Source: Rickettsiales bacterium
GTDB lineage: Bacteria > Pseudomonadota > Alphaproteobacteria > Rickettsiales > UBA1997
DNA length: 37,983 bases
Direction: 5' to 3'
NCBI GenBank assembly: GCA_018969185.1
Contig: JAGWYT010000014.1
Coordinates: forward strand, 1 to 37,983
The position numbers and the translations under genes were made by a program. Shown piece after piece: positions 9,245 to 15,816 of the stretch. Within the stretch, counting starts at the first letter, position 1, and every line of letters starts with the position of its first letter. The notes under the pieces are model-generated. The model ran no database searches, was not told the DNA's origin, and saw only the letters and a program-made list of their open reading frames with translations.

Positions 9245-10469
9245 ATGACAACACCTTATTCAAGTTTTTATCAATCTCATCTAAAAATTCTTCAGTATAA
9301 AGATAATGCTTACCATGTTCAACTTTGTTGCCGTGAATACAAACTGCTAAATCCTTAGTCATTTTGCCGCTTTCAACAGTTTCAATACAAACTTTTTCAA
9401 GCCTATGACAGAAATCAATTAATTCCTGATTACCATCTAATTTTCCTCTGAATTCTAAACCACGAGTCCAAGCAAATATTGATGCCATAGGATTTGTTGA
9501 AGTTGGTTTACCAGCTTGATGATCACGATAATGTCTTGTAACTGTTCCGTGTGCGGCTTCGGCTTCCATAATTTTTCCATCTGGTGTAATTAAAACTGAA
9601 GTCATTAAACCAAGTGATCCAAAACCTTGTGCAACAGAGTCTGATTGCACATCGCCATCATAATTTTTACAAGCCCAGATAAATTTCCCACTCCATTTTA
9701 ATGCACTTGCAACCATGTCATCAATTAAGCGATGTTCATAAACAATGCCTTGAGATGCGAATTTTTCTTTGAAATCTTTCTCATAAATTTCAGCGAAAAT
9801 ATCTTTGAAACGACCATCATACTTTTTTAAGATGGTATTTTTAGTTGAAAGATAAAGTGGCCAGCCCTTTTGTAGCGCTAAATTAAAGCATGAATAAGCA
9901 AAGCCACGAATTGATTCTTCAGTATTATACATTGCAAGAGCAACGCCAGAACCTTTGAATTTAAAGACTTCATGTTCAATTACTTCACCATTTTCACCTT
10001 CAAATTTTATTGTTAATTTGCCTTTTCCGGGAACAACAAAATCAGTTGCTTTATATTGATCGCCAAAAGCATGACGACCAACAATTATTGGTGAAGTCCA
10101 ATTTGAAACGATGCGTGGCACATTTGAACAAACAATTGGTTCACGAAAAACTGTGCCATCAAGAATATTTCTGATTGTGCCATTTGGTGATTTCCAAATT
10201 TCTTTTAAATTAAATTCTTTTTTGCGAGCCTCGTCAGGTGTGATTGTTGCGCATTTAATTCCAACTCCACATTCTTTGATGGCGTTTGCTGCATCAATTG
10301 TAATTTGGTCATTTGTGGCATCACGATTTGTAACGCCTAAATCAAAATATTTTATATCAAGCTCAAGATAAGGTAAAATAAGTTTTTCTTTGATGAATTT
10401 CCAGATGATGCGTGTCATTTCATCGCCATCAATTTCAACAACTGGATTTTTTACAATTATTTTTTTCAT
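9243..10469 (-). CDS. icd: NADP-dependent isocitrate dehydrogenase (homodimeric type)
   Basis: This 408-aa protein of the eukaryote-like IDH subfamily common in Alphaproteobacteria oxidatively decarboxylates isocitrate to 2-oxoglutarate in the TCA cycle. It shows [14 protein letters not shown] at the start, [10 protein letters not shown], the substrate-binding [31 protein letters not shown] and [19 protein letters not shown] with metal-binding aspartates. [14 protein letters not shown], typical of NADP-dependent enzymes, is also present. The length is normal for the family. It lies downstream of the RNase D-like gene, with a hairpin (10498-10522) between them, and is convergent with the pilin-like gene. 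Confidence 0.96.
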   Translation of the reverse strand: MKKIIVKNPVVEIDGDEMTRIIWKFIKEKLILPYLELDIKYFDLGVTNRDATNDQITIDAANAIKECGVGIKCATITPDEARKKEFNLKEIWKSPNGTIRNILDGTVFREPIVCSNVPRIVSNWTSPIIVGRHAFGDQYKATDFVVPGKGKLTIKFEGENGEVIEHEVFKFKGSGVALAMYNTEESIRGFAYSCFNLALQKGWPLYLSTKNTILKKYDGRFKDIFAEIYEKDFKEKFASQGIVYEHRLIDDMVASALKWSGKFIWACKNYDGDVQSDSVAQGFGSLGLMTSVLITPDGKIMEAEAAHGTVTRHYRDHQAGKPTSTNPMASIFAWTRGLEFRGKLDGNQELIDFCHRLEKVCIETVESGKMTKDLAVCIHGNKVEHGKHYLYTEEFLDEIDKNLNKVLS

Positions 10470-10497
10470 AAATTTAATTTATTAGAGCTTTGTTAAA

Positions 10498-10522
10498 AGA
10501 TCCTGAACTTGTTTCAGGATCT
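10498..10522. terminator. Hairpin between RNase D-like gene and icd
   Basis: A perfect 10-bp inverted repeat, AGATCCTGAA/TTCAGGATCT with a 5-nt loop, lies 6 nt beyond the stop of the minus-strand exonuclease gene. The sequence resembles the short CCTGAAACAAGTTCAGG repeats dispersed in many proteobacteria. It may attenuate or end transcription from the exonuclease gene before icd. There is no strong U tract, so full termination is uncertain. Confidence 0.5.
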
Positions 10523-10528
10523 CAAAAA

Positions 10529-11140
10529 CTAATGTGCAAAAATATCGGTACCGTAAAAGCCATTCAAATCAAGCTTTACACGCGTTGATAGAAATTCTAT
10601 GCAGCGCATAAAATCTTCATGTCTACCTTCTCTTTTTAACATTTCATCAAGCTTAATTCTAATTTTATGTAAGTATAAAACGTCAGAAGCAGCATAATCA
10701 ATTTGCTGTTTGGTAATTTCTTTATTTCCCCAATAAGATGATTGTTGTTTCTTAGAAATTTCAACCCCTAAAAGCTCATCACATAGTGATTTTAAGCCGT
10801 GAGAATCAGTATAAGTGCGAACTAATTTTGAAGCAATTTTAGTGCAATAAATATTTTTCAGTTCAACTCCAAGATAACGATTAATTATTGCCATATCAAA
10901 ACGAGCAAAGTGAAATATTTTTAAAATTTTATCATTTGATAAAAGCTTTTTTAAATTTGGCGCAGCATAATTATTTTGCTCAAACTGCACTAAATGCGCA
11001 TCGCCATCGCCACTAGAAATTTGGATCACACAAAGACGATCACGATTAACATTGAGGCCCATTGTTTCAGTATCAATTGCAATTTCTAAGCCGAAATTTA
11101 TGTCATCAGGAAGGTCGTTTTTATGTAGGTAGTTGGTCAT
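10529..11140 (-). CDS. rnd: RNase D-like DEDDy 3'-5' exonuclease
   Basis: This 203-aa protein is a stand-alone 3'-5' exonuclease domain like the short ribonuclease D proteins of Alphaproteobacteria; the HRDC domains of E. coli RNase D are absent. The DEDDy residues are visible: AIDTETMGL (Exo I, Asp and Glu near residues 23-25), FHFARFDMAII (Exo II Asp) and QQIDYAASDVLYL (Exo III, Tyr and Asp). The catalytic set is therefore complete. It probably trims the 3' ends of structured RNAs such as tRNA precursors. It precedes icd on the same strand and follows nagZ after a palindromic repeat. Confidence 0.88.
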   Translation of the reverse strand: MTNYLHKNDLPDDINFGLEIAIDTETMGLNVNRDRLCVIQISSGDGDAHLVQFEQNNYAAPNLKKLLSNDKILKIFHFARFDMAIINRYLGVELKNIYCTKIASKLVRTYTDSHGLKSLCDELLGVEISKKQQSSYWGNKEITKQQIDYAASDVLYLHKIRIKLDEMLKREGRHEDFMRCIEFLSTRVKLDLNGFYGTDIFAH

Positions 11141-11168
11141 TATTTTTTTGATTTAATTAACTTATAGC

Positions 11169-11280
11169 TTTTCGCTGGTTGAGTCTTGTGTTGAGGCTGA
11201 CGAAACATAGTCGAAACCAAGAAAAAATTTATGATTCATTTTATCCTTGGTTTCAACTTCGTTCAACCAGCGGATAAAAT
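11169..11280. repeat. Bipartite hairpin repeat, family A, copy 2
   Basis: The first hairpin has weak outer arms (TTTTC/GAAAA) around the conserved core with GTTGAG, TTGTGTTGAGGCTGACGAAA and GAAACCAAG. The second is perfect: ATTTTATCC (11238-11246) with GGATAAAAT (11272-11280), enclosing TTGGTTTCAACTTCGTTCAA. The final base is shared with the nagZ stop codon (TAA 11282-11280), so the element lies immediately after nagZ and probably terminates the hisB-nagZ transcript. Confidence 0.85.
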
Positions 11281-12239
11281 TACTTCACAAACTTTGTCAA
11301 AAATTCATCACTTAAAAAGGGCAAAGCAGAATTAATTTCAAGCATTTCTTCCATTTTACCATTGCAATGAAGAACTATGTCGCAGCCCGCTTGTAAAATT
11401 GCTTTTGATTTTTCGTAAAAACTTCCTTGTAAAGCTTTCATTGAAACGTCATCGCTCATCAAAATATTTTTAAAACCAATTTCTTCACGAATTAATTTTA
11501 TTGCCTTATCAGAAACTGTGGCACAGCAATTCTTATCAATTGCGTTAAAAAGAATGTGAGCAGTCATCGCAAATTTTTGGTCACGTAATTCTTTAAAAGG
11601 CATGAAATCTGCTTTTCTTAATTGATCAAGGCTGGCATCAACAACTGGTAATTCTAAATGGCTGTCTGATGTGCCAAGACCATGTCCCGGAATGTGCTTT
11701 ATAACTGGATAAACATTTTGCGATAATAATCCTTCGCAAACTTTTCTTCCCAAATCAGCAACTTGTTCTGGCGTTTTGCCATAAGCGCGGTCACCAATTA
11801 CATGATGAGTTTTTTCAGTTAAAATATCAAGCACTGGAGCACAATCAACATTGATTCCAACTTCATTTAAATCACGTCCAATTTCCACGAAGTTCTTAAA
11901 TAATTCTTCTTTTGCTTGGTTTGGATTTATTTGATAAAGATCAGAAAAATATTGCCCTGCCGGATATTTTTTCCAAACAGGTTCTTTCATGCGGGCAACT
12001 CTTCCACCTTCTTGATCCACTAAAATCAACACTTCGCCTTGCATCAATTCTCTTAAAGAATTAGTTAAATTTTTTAACTGTTCTTTATTTTCAATATTGC
12101 GGGCAAAAACTATAAAACCAAGCGCACCATTTTTAGAGAAAAAATATTTTTCTTCGTCAGTAAGTGTGGTGCCAGAAATACCGTAAATAACAGGTTTATT
12201 GGCTTTTTTATTTTGTGAAATTTTATGTAACAGAGTCAC
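11280..12239 (-). CDS. nagZ: Beta-N-acetylhexosaminidase (GH3)
   Basis: This 319-aa NagZ-type GH3 enzyme removes GlcNAc from anhydromuropeptides during peptidoglycan recycling in the cytoplasm. It shows ILVDQEGGRVARM (about 79-91) and the catalytic loop KHIPGHGLGTSDSH, whose His and Asp form the acid/base dyad typical of NagZ. The nucleophile region ILMSDDVSMKAL (about 262-273) is also present. The start is GTG at 12239, placed directly after the hisB stop codon, with an AAAGGA site about 9 nt upstream inside the last hisB codons. Its translation is probably coupled to hisB. No signal peptide is seen. With the AmgK-like kinase at 27025 it supports a cell-wall sugar recycling route. Confidence 0.93.
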   Translation of the reverse strand: MTLLHKISQNKKANKPVIYGISGTTLTDEEKYFFSKNGALGFIVFARNIENKEQLKNLTNSLRELMQGEVLILVDQEGGRVARMKEPVWKKYPAGQYFSDLYQINPNQAKEELFKNFVEIGRDLNEVGINVDCAPVLDILTEKTHHVIGDRAYGKTPEQVADLGRKVCEGLLSQNVYPVIKHIPGHGLGTSDSHLELPVVDASLDQLRKADFMPFKELRDQKFAMTAHILFNAIDKNCCATVSDKAIKLIREEIGFKNILMSDDVSMKALQGSFYEKSKAILQAGCDIVLHCNGKMEEMLEINSALPFLSDEFLTKFVK

Positions 12240-12827
12240 TTATAAAGTTCCTTTTGTTGAATTAATAGCATCTTTTTTTCTCTCATCAATTTGAGTTGCT
12301 TGGCGCAAGCTGCGTGCTAAGCCTTTAAAGCAAGATTCAATTATATGATGATTGTTAATTCCATAAAGATTTTCAACGTGAAGATTACATCCAACTGCAT
12401 TAGCAAAAGCAAAGAACCATTCACGGAACAGCTCACAGTCCATGTCGCCAACCTTATCTCTTTTAAATTCACATTTCCAAACTGGATAAGATCTTCCTGA
12501 TAAATCAATAACTACACGGCTTAAAGTTTCATCCATTGGAATGTAAGCGTGACCATAACGAGTAATTCCTTTTTTATCTCCCAAAGCTTGTTTAAAAGCT
12601 TCTCCTAAGGCAATGGCGCTATCTTCAGTGGTATGGTGAAAATCAATGTGAAGATCACCTTTAACTTCTAAATCAATGTCAATCAAACTGTGATGAGAAA
12701 GTTGTTCAATCATATGATTTAAAAAACCAATACCAGTTTCAACCTTATATTTACCAGTTCCATCAAGGTTAATTGCAACTTTGATTTTAGTTTCTTTGGT
12801 ATTTCTTTCAAATTTTGCTGTGCGCAT
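12240..12827 (-). CDS. hisB: Imidazoleglycerol-phosphate dehydratase
   Basis: This 195-aa monofunctional HisB lacks the fused phosphatase domain of E. coli HisB. It dehydrates imidazole-glycerol phosphate to imidazole-acetol phosphate in histidine synthesis. Metal-binding motifs are duplicated as the fold requires: [11 protein letters not shown] (about 33-43), [16 protein letters not shown] (about 62-77) and [20 protein letters not shown] near the end. No other his genes are in the window, so the pathway would be scattered, as is common in Alphaproteobacteria. It is followed without any gap by nagZ, starting on GTG. Confidence 0.95.
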   Translation of the reverse strand: MRTAKFERNTKETKIKVAINLDGTGKYKVETGIGFLNHMIEQLSHHSLIDIDLEVKGDLHIDFHHTTEDSAIALGEAFKQALGDKKGITRYGHAYIPMDETLSRVVIDLSGRSYPVWKCEFKRDKVGDMDCELFREWFFAFANAVGCNLHVENLYGINNHHIIESCFKGLARSLRQATQIDERKKDAINSTKGTL

Positions 12828-12865
12828 TTTTTAATTTTAAAATGTTTTTTACCTTTTTTTAAGGA

Positions 12866-12984
12866 AAGCTTCTCGCGCCTTGAGACTTGTGTTGAGACTG
12901 ACGAAACATTGTCAAAACCAAGAGAAGCTTAATGAAAAATCTTATTTTTGGTTTTGACAGGCTAAACCAGCAAATAAGATTTTT
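12866..12984. repeat. Bipartite hairpin repeat, family A, copy 3
   Basis: The first hairpin pairs AAGCTTCTC (12866-12874) with GAGAAGCTT (12922-12930). The second pairs AAAAATCTTATTT (12935-12947) with AAATAAGATTTTT (12972-12984). Inside lies the family core TTGTGTTGAGACTGACGAAA. It sits between hisB (start at 12827) and the sodB stop (13004-13002) on the minus strand, so it could end sodB transcription 17 nt after its stop. Confidence 0.85.
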
Positions 12985-13001
12985 CTTCAAAGGAGTTTTT
13001 A

Positions 13002-13733
13002 TTACGACAAATTCTTAGCAACAAAATCCCAATTAACCAAGTGATTCAAGAAAGTATCAATATAGTTAGGGCGAGCATTTTGGAAATCTAAATAATAAGC
13101 ATGTTCCCAAACATCCATTGTCATTAATGGCTTAGCTGCTGTTGTTAGAGGAGTTTCAGCATTAGGAGTTTTAGTAATTTTTAATTTGCCGTTTTCTAAA
13201 ACTAACCATGCCCAGCCTGATCCAAATTGTGTTGCACCAGCATTTTTAAATTCCATGACAAAATTTTCAAAAGAACCAAAATCAGCTTCAATTCTTTTAA
13301 GAACTTCGTTTGATGGTTTTCCACCGCCATTTGGTTTCATTGAATGCCAGTAAAATGTGTGATTCCAAACTTGCGCAGCATTGTTAAAAATTCCCATTTT
13401 TGTTTTATCAGCAGCAGAAATTTTAATTATTTCTTCTAAAGACTTTCCTTCAAGCTCAGTTCCAGCAATTAAGTTATTTAGGTTTGTAACATAGGCTTGA
13501 TGATGTTTACCATAGTGAAAATTGATAGTATTTTCAGAAATATGGGGTGCTAAAGCGTTTTTAGCATATGGAAGTTCTGGTAATTTAATCATATTATCTC
13601 CTTTTTTGTTAATTTTAGATATTAGAAATTCTTTCTCATTATTGATAGCAAAAAGCCCTTTCTTGCAGGCGCTTGCCACAAAAAGTGAGGAAAATAGAGC
13701 AGTCTTGATAAAATTTCTTTTTGACAATTGCAT
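13002..13733 (-). CDS. sodB: Fe-type superoxide dismutase, possibly with Tat-like leader
   Basis: This protein converts superoxide to hydrogen peroxide and oxygen. The mature domain shows [28 protein letters not shown] (with the N-terminal-type Gln and metal His of Fe-SOD), FGSGWAWLV and [16 protein letters not shown] with the last metal ligands. From Met48 (13592) it would be 196 aa, normal for SodB, and AAGGAG lies 5 nt before that Met. However, the frame continues upstream for 47 codons that read as an export signal: SKRNFIK, a KR variant of the twin-arginine SRRxFLK, then a hydrophobic stretch to about residue 22 with ASAC, and a linker. The longer form may be periplasmic and the shorter cytosolic. 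Which start is used is open. It is divergent from the GT2 gene. Confidence 0.92.
   Translation of the reverse strand: MQLSKRNFIKTALFSSLFVASACKKGLFAINNEKEFLISKINKKGDNMIKLPELPYAKNALAPHISENTINFHYGKHHQAYVTNLNNLIAGTELEGKSLEEIIKISAADKTKMGIFNNAAQVWNHTFYWHSMKPNGGGKPSNEVLKRIEADFGSFENFVMEFKNAGATQFGSGWAWLVLENGKLKITKTPNAETPLTTAAKPLMTMDVWEHAYYLDFQNARPNYIDTFLNHLVNWDFVAKNLS
13593..13603 (-). promoter_or_regulatory. Internal ribosome binding site for short SodB
   Basis: On the minus strand AAGGAG (13603-13598) lies 5 nt before the ATG at 13592-13590, which begins the conserved SOD domain. This is a much better site than anything upstream of the long start at 13733, where only a distant GGAAA is seen. It suggests that at least part of the protein is made as a leaderless 196-aa cytosolic form. 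Confidence 0.55.
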
Positions 13734-13783
13734 GACTTACAGCTTAAATTTCCTTAGTTTTCAAGTCAACCCACAACCTAATC

Positions 13784-14545
13784 ATGACTAAAATTTCTGC
13801 TGTAATTGTAGCACATAATGAAGAGAAGAAAATTGCTGATTGCTTAAAAAGCCTTGATTTCGCTGATGAAATTATTGTTGTTTTAGATAAATGCTCTGAT
13901 GGAACTAAGAAAATTGTTGAAGAATATGCTGATAAAATTATTGAAGGGTCGTGGAATATAGAAGGCGCGCGTCGTAATGTTGCTTTAAACAATGCATCAC
14001 ATGATTGGATTTTAGAACTTGATGCTGATGAAAGAATCTCAAAAGAATTGGCAGATGAAATTCTAACAGTAATAAAAAATTCTAAACCTTGCGCCTTTAC
14101 TGTACCAATTGCGAATTATATTGGTAAAAGATATTTCAAATATGGTTGGCTTAGAACTCTTGGTGTATTGGAGCGCCAAACAATTCACTATAAAGGATTA
14201 AAAAAATATCACGAAGATAAGGAAATACATCCAACGGCAGATTTGAAGGCTGAAATAAAATATTTGAAAAATCCAATTACTCATTTAGTTGATGATAATA
14301 TTTCGGATTTGTTGCTTAGATTCAACCGTTACACAAATTGGCGGGCGCATGACTTGTCTTTAAATAAAGAGCCAGAAAAATCCTTATTAAAAAAGATAAT
14401 CGATTTTAAATTAAGATTTATAAAATCATTCATATTCAAAAAAGGTTATAAGGAAGGGGGGTTGGGTTTTTTAATTGCTGTTTTATCGGCTCTTTATCCT
14501 CTTGTTTCTTATTTAAAAGCAAAAGAGAAAAATGAAAATCGTTAA
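13784..14545 (+). CDS. Glycosyltransferase family 2 (LPS core WaaE/KdtX-like)
   Basis: This 253-aa GT-A fold glycosyltransferase starts with ISAVIVAHNEEKKIADCLKS and has FADEIIVVLDKCSDGT. The metal-binding DxD-type motif is LELDADER (about 84-91). The length, the EGARRNVALNNA segment and the C-terminal LLLRFNRYTNWRAHDL resemble the WaaE/KdtX group, which adds a sugar to lipopolysaccharide core; the exact donor is unknown. A hydrophobic stretch at the C-terminus (about 228-243) may touch the membrane. Its end overlaps the next glycosyltransferase by 14 nt (14532-14545), so the two form an operon. Its start lies 50 nt from the divergent sodB start. Confidence 0.85.
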   Translation: MTKISAVIVAHNEEKKIADCLKSLDFADEIIVVLDKCSDGTKKIVEEYADKIIEGSWNIEGARRNVALNNASHDWILELDADERISKELADEILTVIKNSKPCAFTVPIANYIGKRYFKYGWLRTLGVLERQTIHYKGLKKYHEDKEIHPTADLKAEIKYLKNPITHLVDDNISDLLLRFNRYTNWRAHDLSLNKEPEKSLLKKIIDFKLRFIKSFIFKKGYKEGGLGFLIAVLSALYPLVSYLKAKEKNENR

Positions 14546-15599
14546 TATTATCCTTACTTCTGAAAATGGTGGTGTAGAGCAGGTTTTCATTGATTATTTG
14601 CAAGTTTTAGAAAAATTAGGTCATGAGGTTTTAGCGATAACAAAAGATGATGCTCCATACGCAAAGATGGTAGAAGATTTAGGAATTCAAGTAAAAAAGA
14701 TAAAAAATAATCTTGGTTATTACGATATTTTTGCTGTTTCTAATATAAAAAATATTTTACTTGAATTCAATGCTGATGCTGTTGTAGCGCACGCTGGAAG
14801 AGCAATTTTTTTAGCAAGAAAAGCAGCCAAGAAGATTAGTAAAAAAATTCTTATCGTTGCGGTTAATCATAGTTTAAATGTTAAGAGATCGATTGGTTCT
14901 GATGCTATTTTATCGGTAAATAAAAGAATCTTTTTTAAAACTGTTGATTCTGGTCAAAGTGAGAATAGCAGTTTTGTAATTCATAATGCTATTGATTTAG
15001 CTGGTGCTGTAAATGAATTAAATCCAATAAATTTAAAAGAAAAAAAGATTATAAAAATTGGTTTAATGGCGCGTTTTGATAGAACCAAAGGTTTTACTTA
15101 TGCAATCAAATCAATTAAAAATCTTACAAAAATTTCTGATAAAAAATTCATTTTAAAAATTGCTGGAACCGGTTACTATGAAAATGAATTACGTAATTTA
15201 GTAAAAGAATTGCAGTTAGAAGAACATGTTGAATTTTGCGGTTGGGTAAAGGATAAAAAAGAATTTTTTAACTCAATTGATATTTTCTGTTTGCCTTCAG
15301 AAGAAGAAACTTTTGGTTTAGTTTTGCTTGAGGCGATGAAGTATGGTAAGCCAATAATTGCTACAAATACTGATGGTGCAAAGGAAATTTTACAAAATAG
15401 AAAAGATAGTTTGGTTGTCGATATTGAGCCACTTCAAAGCCTTGATAGTAGAATTTCTGACGCAGTAATTGAGATGATTGATGATTCTAATCTAGTGAAT
15501 TTGATGGTAAAAAATGCGGCAATAAAAGTAAGAGAAAAATTTTCTTATGAGGCTTTAGAAGGTAGGATGAGGGAAGTTTTTGGAAATAGGATAAGCTAA
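14532..15599 (+). CDS. Glycosyltransferase family 4 (GT-B fold)
   Basis: This 355-aa glycosyltransferase has a Rossmann-like N-terminus (IILTSENGGVEQVFIDYL) typical of GT4 enzymes. The C-terminal nucleotide-sugar domain has KIGLMARFDRTKGFTYAI, LKIAGTGYYENEL, VEFCGWVKDKKEFF and the catalytic-region PSEEETFGLVLLEAMKYGKP (about 256-275) with the E-x7-E pattern. It probably adds a hexose during LPS or capsule assembly; the acceptor and sugar are not determined. It overlaps the upstream GT2 gene by 14 nt. Its TAA stop is inside the terminal arm of a large palindromic repeat, which may end the operon. Confidence 0.87.
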   Translation: MKIVNIILTSENGGVEQVFIDYLQVLEKLGHEVLAITKDDAPYAKMVEDLGIQVKKIKNNLGYYDIFAVSNIKNILLEFNADAVVAHAGRAIFLARKAAKKISKKILIVAVNHSLNVKRSIGSDAILSVNKRIFFKTVDSGQSENSSFVIHNAIDLAGAVNELNPINLKEKKIIKIGLMARFDRTKGFTYAIKSIKNLTKISDKKFILKIAGTGYYENELRNLVKELQLEEHVEFCGWVKDKKEFFNSIDIFCLPSEEETFGLVLLEAMKYGKPIIATNTDGAKEILQNRKDSLVVDIEPLQSLDSRISDAVIEMIDDSNLVNLMVKNAAIKVREKFSYEALEGRMREVFGNRIS

Positions 15600-15732
15600 A
15601 TCCCCCTTCGCCGCTTCGCGGCTCTTCCCCCTTTTTCAAAGGGGGTTAAAAACTTTTTGTAAAAAACAGCATTTGCTATGCCAACCCCCTTTGAAAAAGG
15701 GGGTGTCATGCGAAGCATGACGGGGGATTTAG
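15596..15732. repeat. Large palindromic repeat, family D, copy 1
   Basis: Outer arms CTAAATCCCCC (15596-15606) and GGGGGATTTAG (15722-15732) enclose two further complementary arms. These are CCCCCTTTTTCAAAGGGGG (15628-15646) and the matching segment around 15684-15703. Small GCCGCTTCGCGGC-like and GTCATGCGAAGCATGAC hairpins lie next to the outer arms. A diverged copy is at 28514-28723. The upstream gene's stop codon (15597-15599) lies within the left arm, so the element probably doubles as a terminator. Confidence 0.85.
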
Positions 15733-15740
15733 TTTATTCT

Positions 15741-15756
15741 AAACCAGAACTGGTTT
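15741..15756. promoter_or_regulatory. Palindrome upstream of the IQ/kinase effector gene
   Basis: AAACCAG-AA-CTGGTTT is a perfect 7-bp dyad 60 nt before the ATG of the large effector-like gene. Its size suits a dimeric repressor site. No regulator can be named, and it might simply belong to the edge of the neighbouring repeat. Confidence 0.3.
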
Positions 15757-15816
15757 GTGTGCTGTGTTACTCATGTTCATTTTAATTTTTAAATAAAATA
15801 AAAATACAATATCAAA

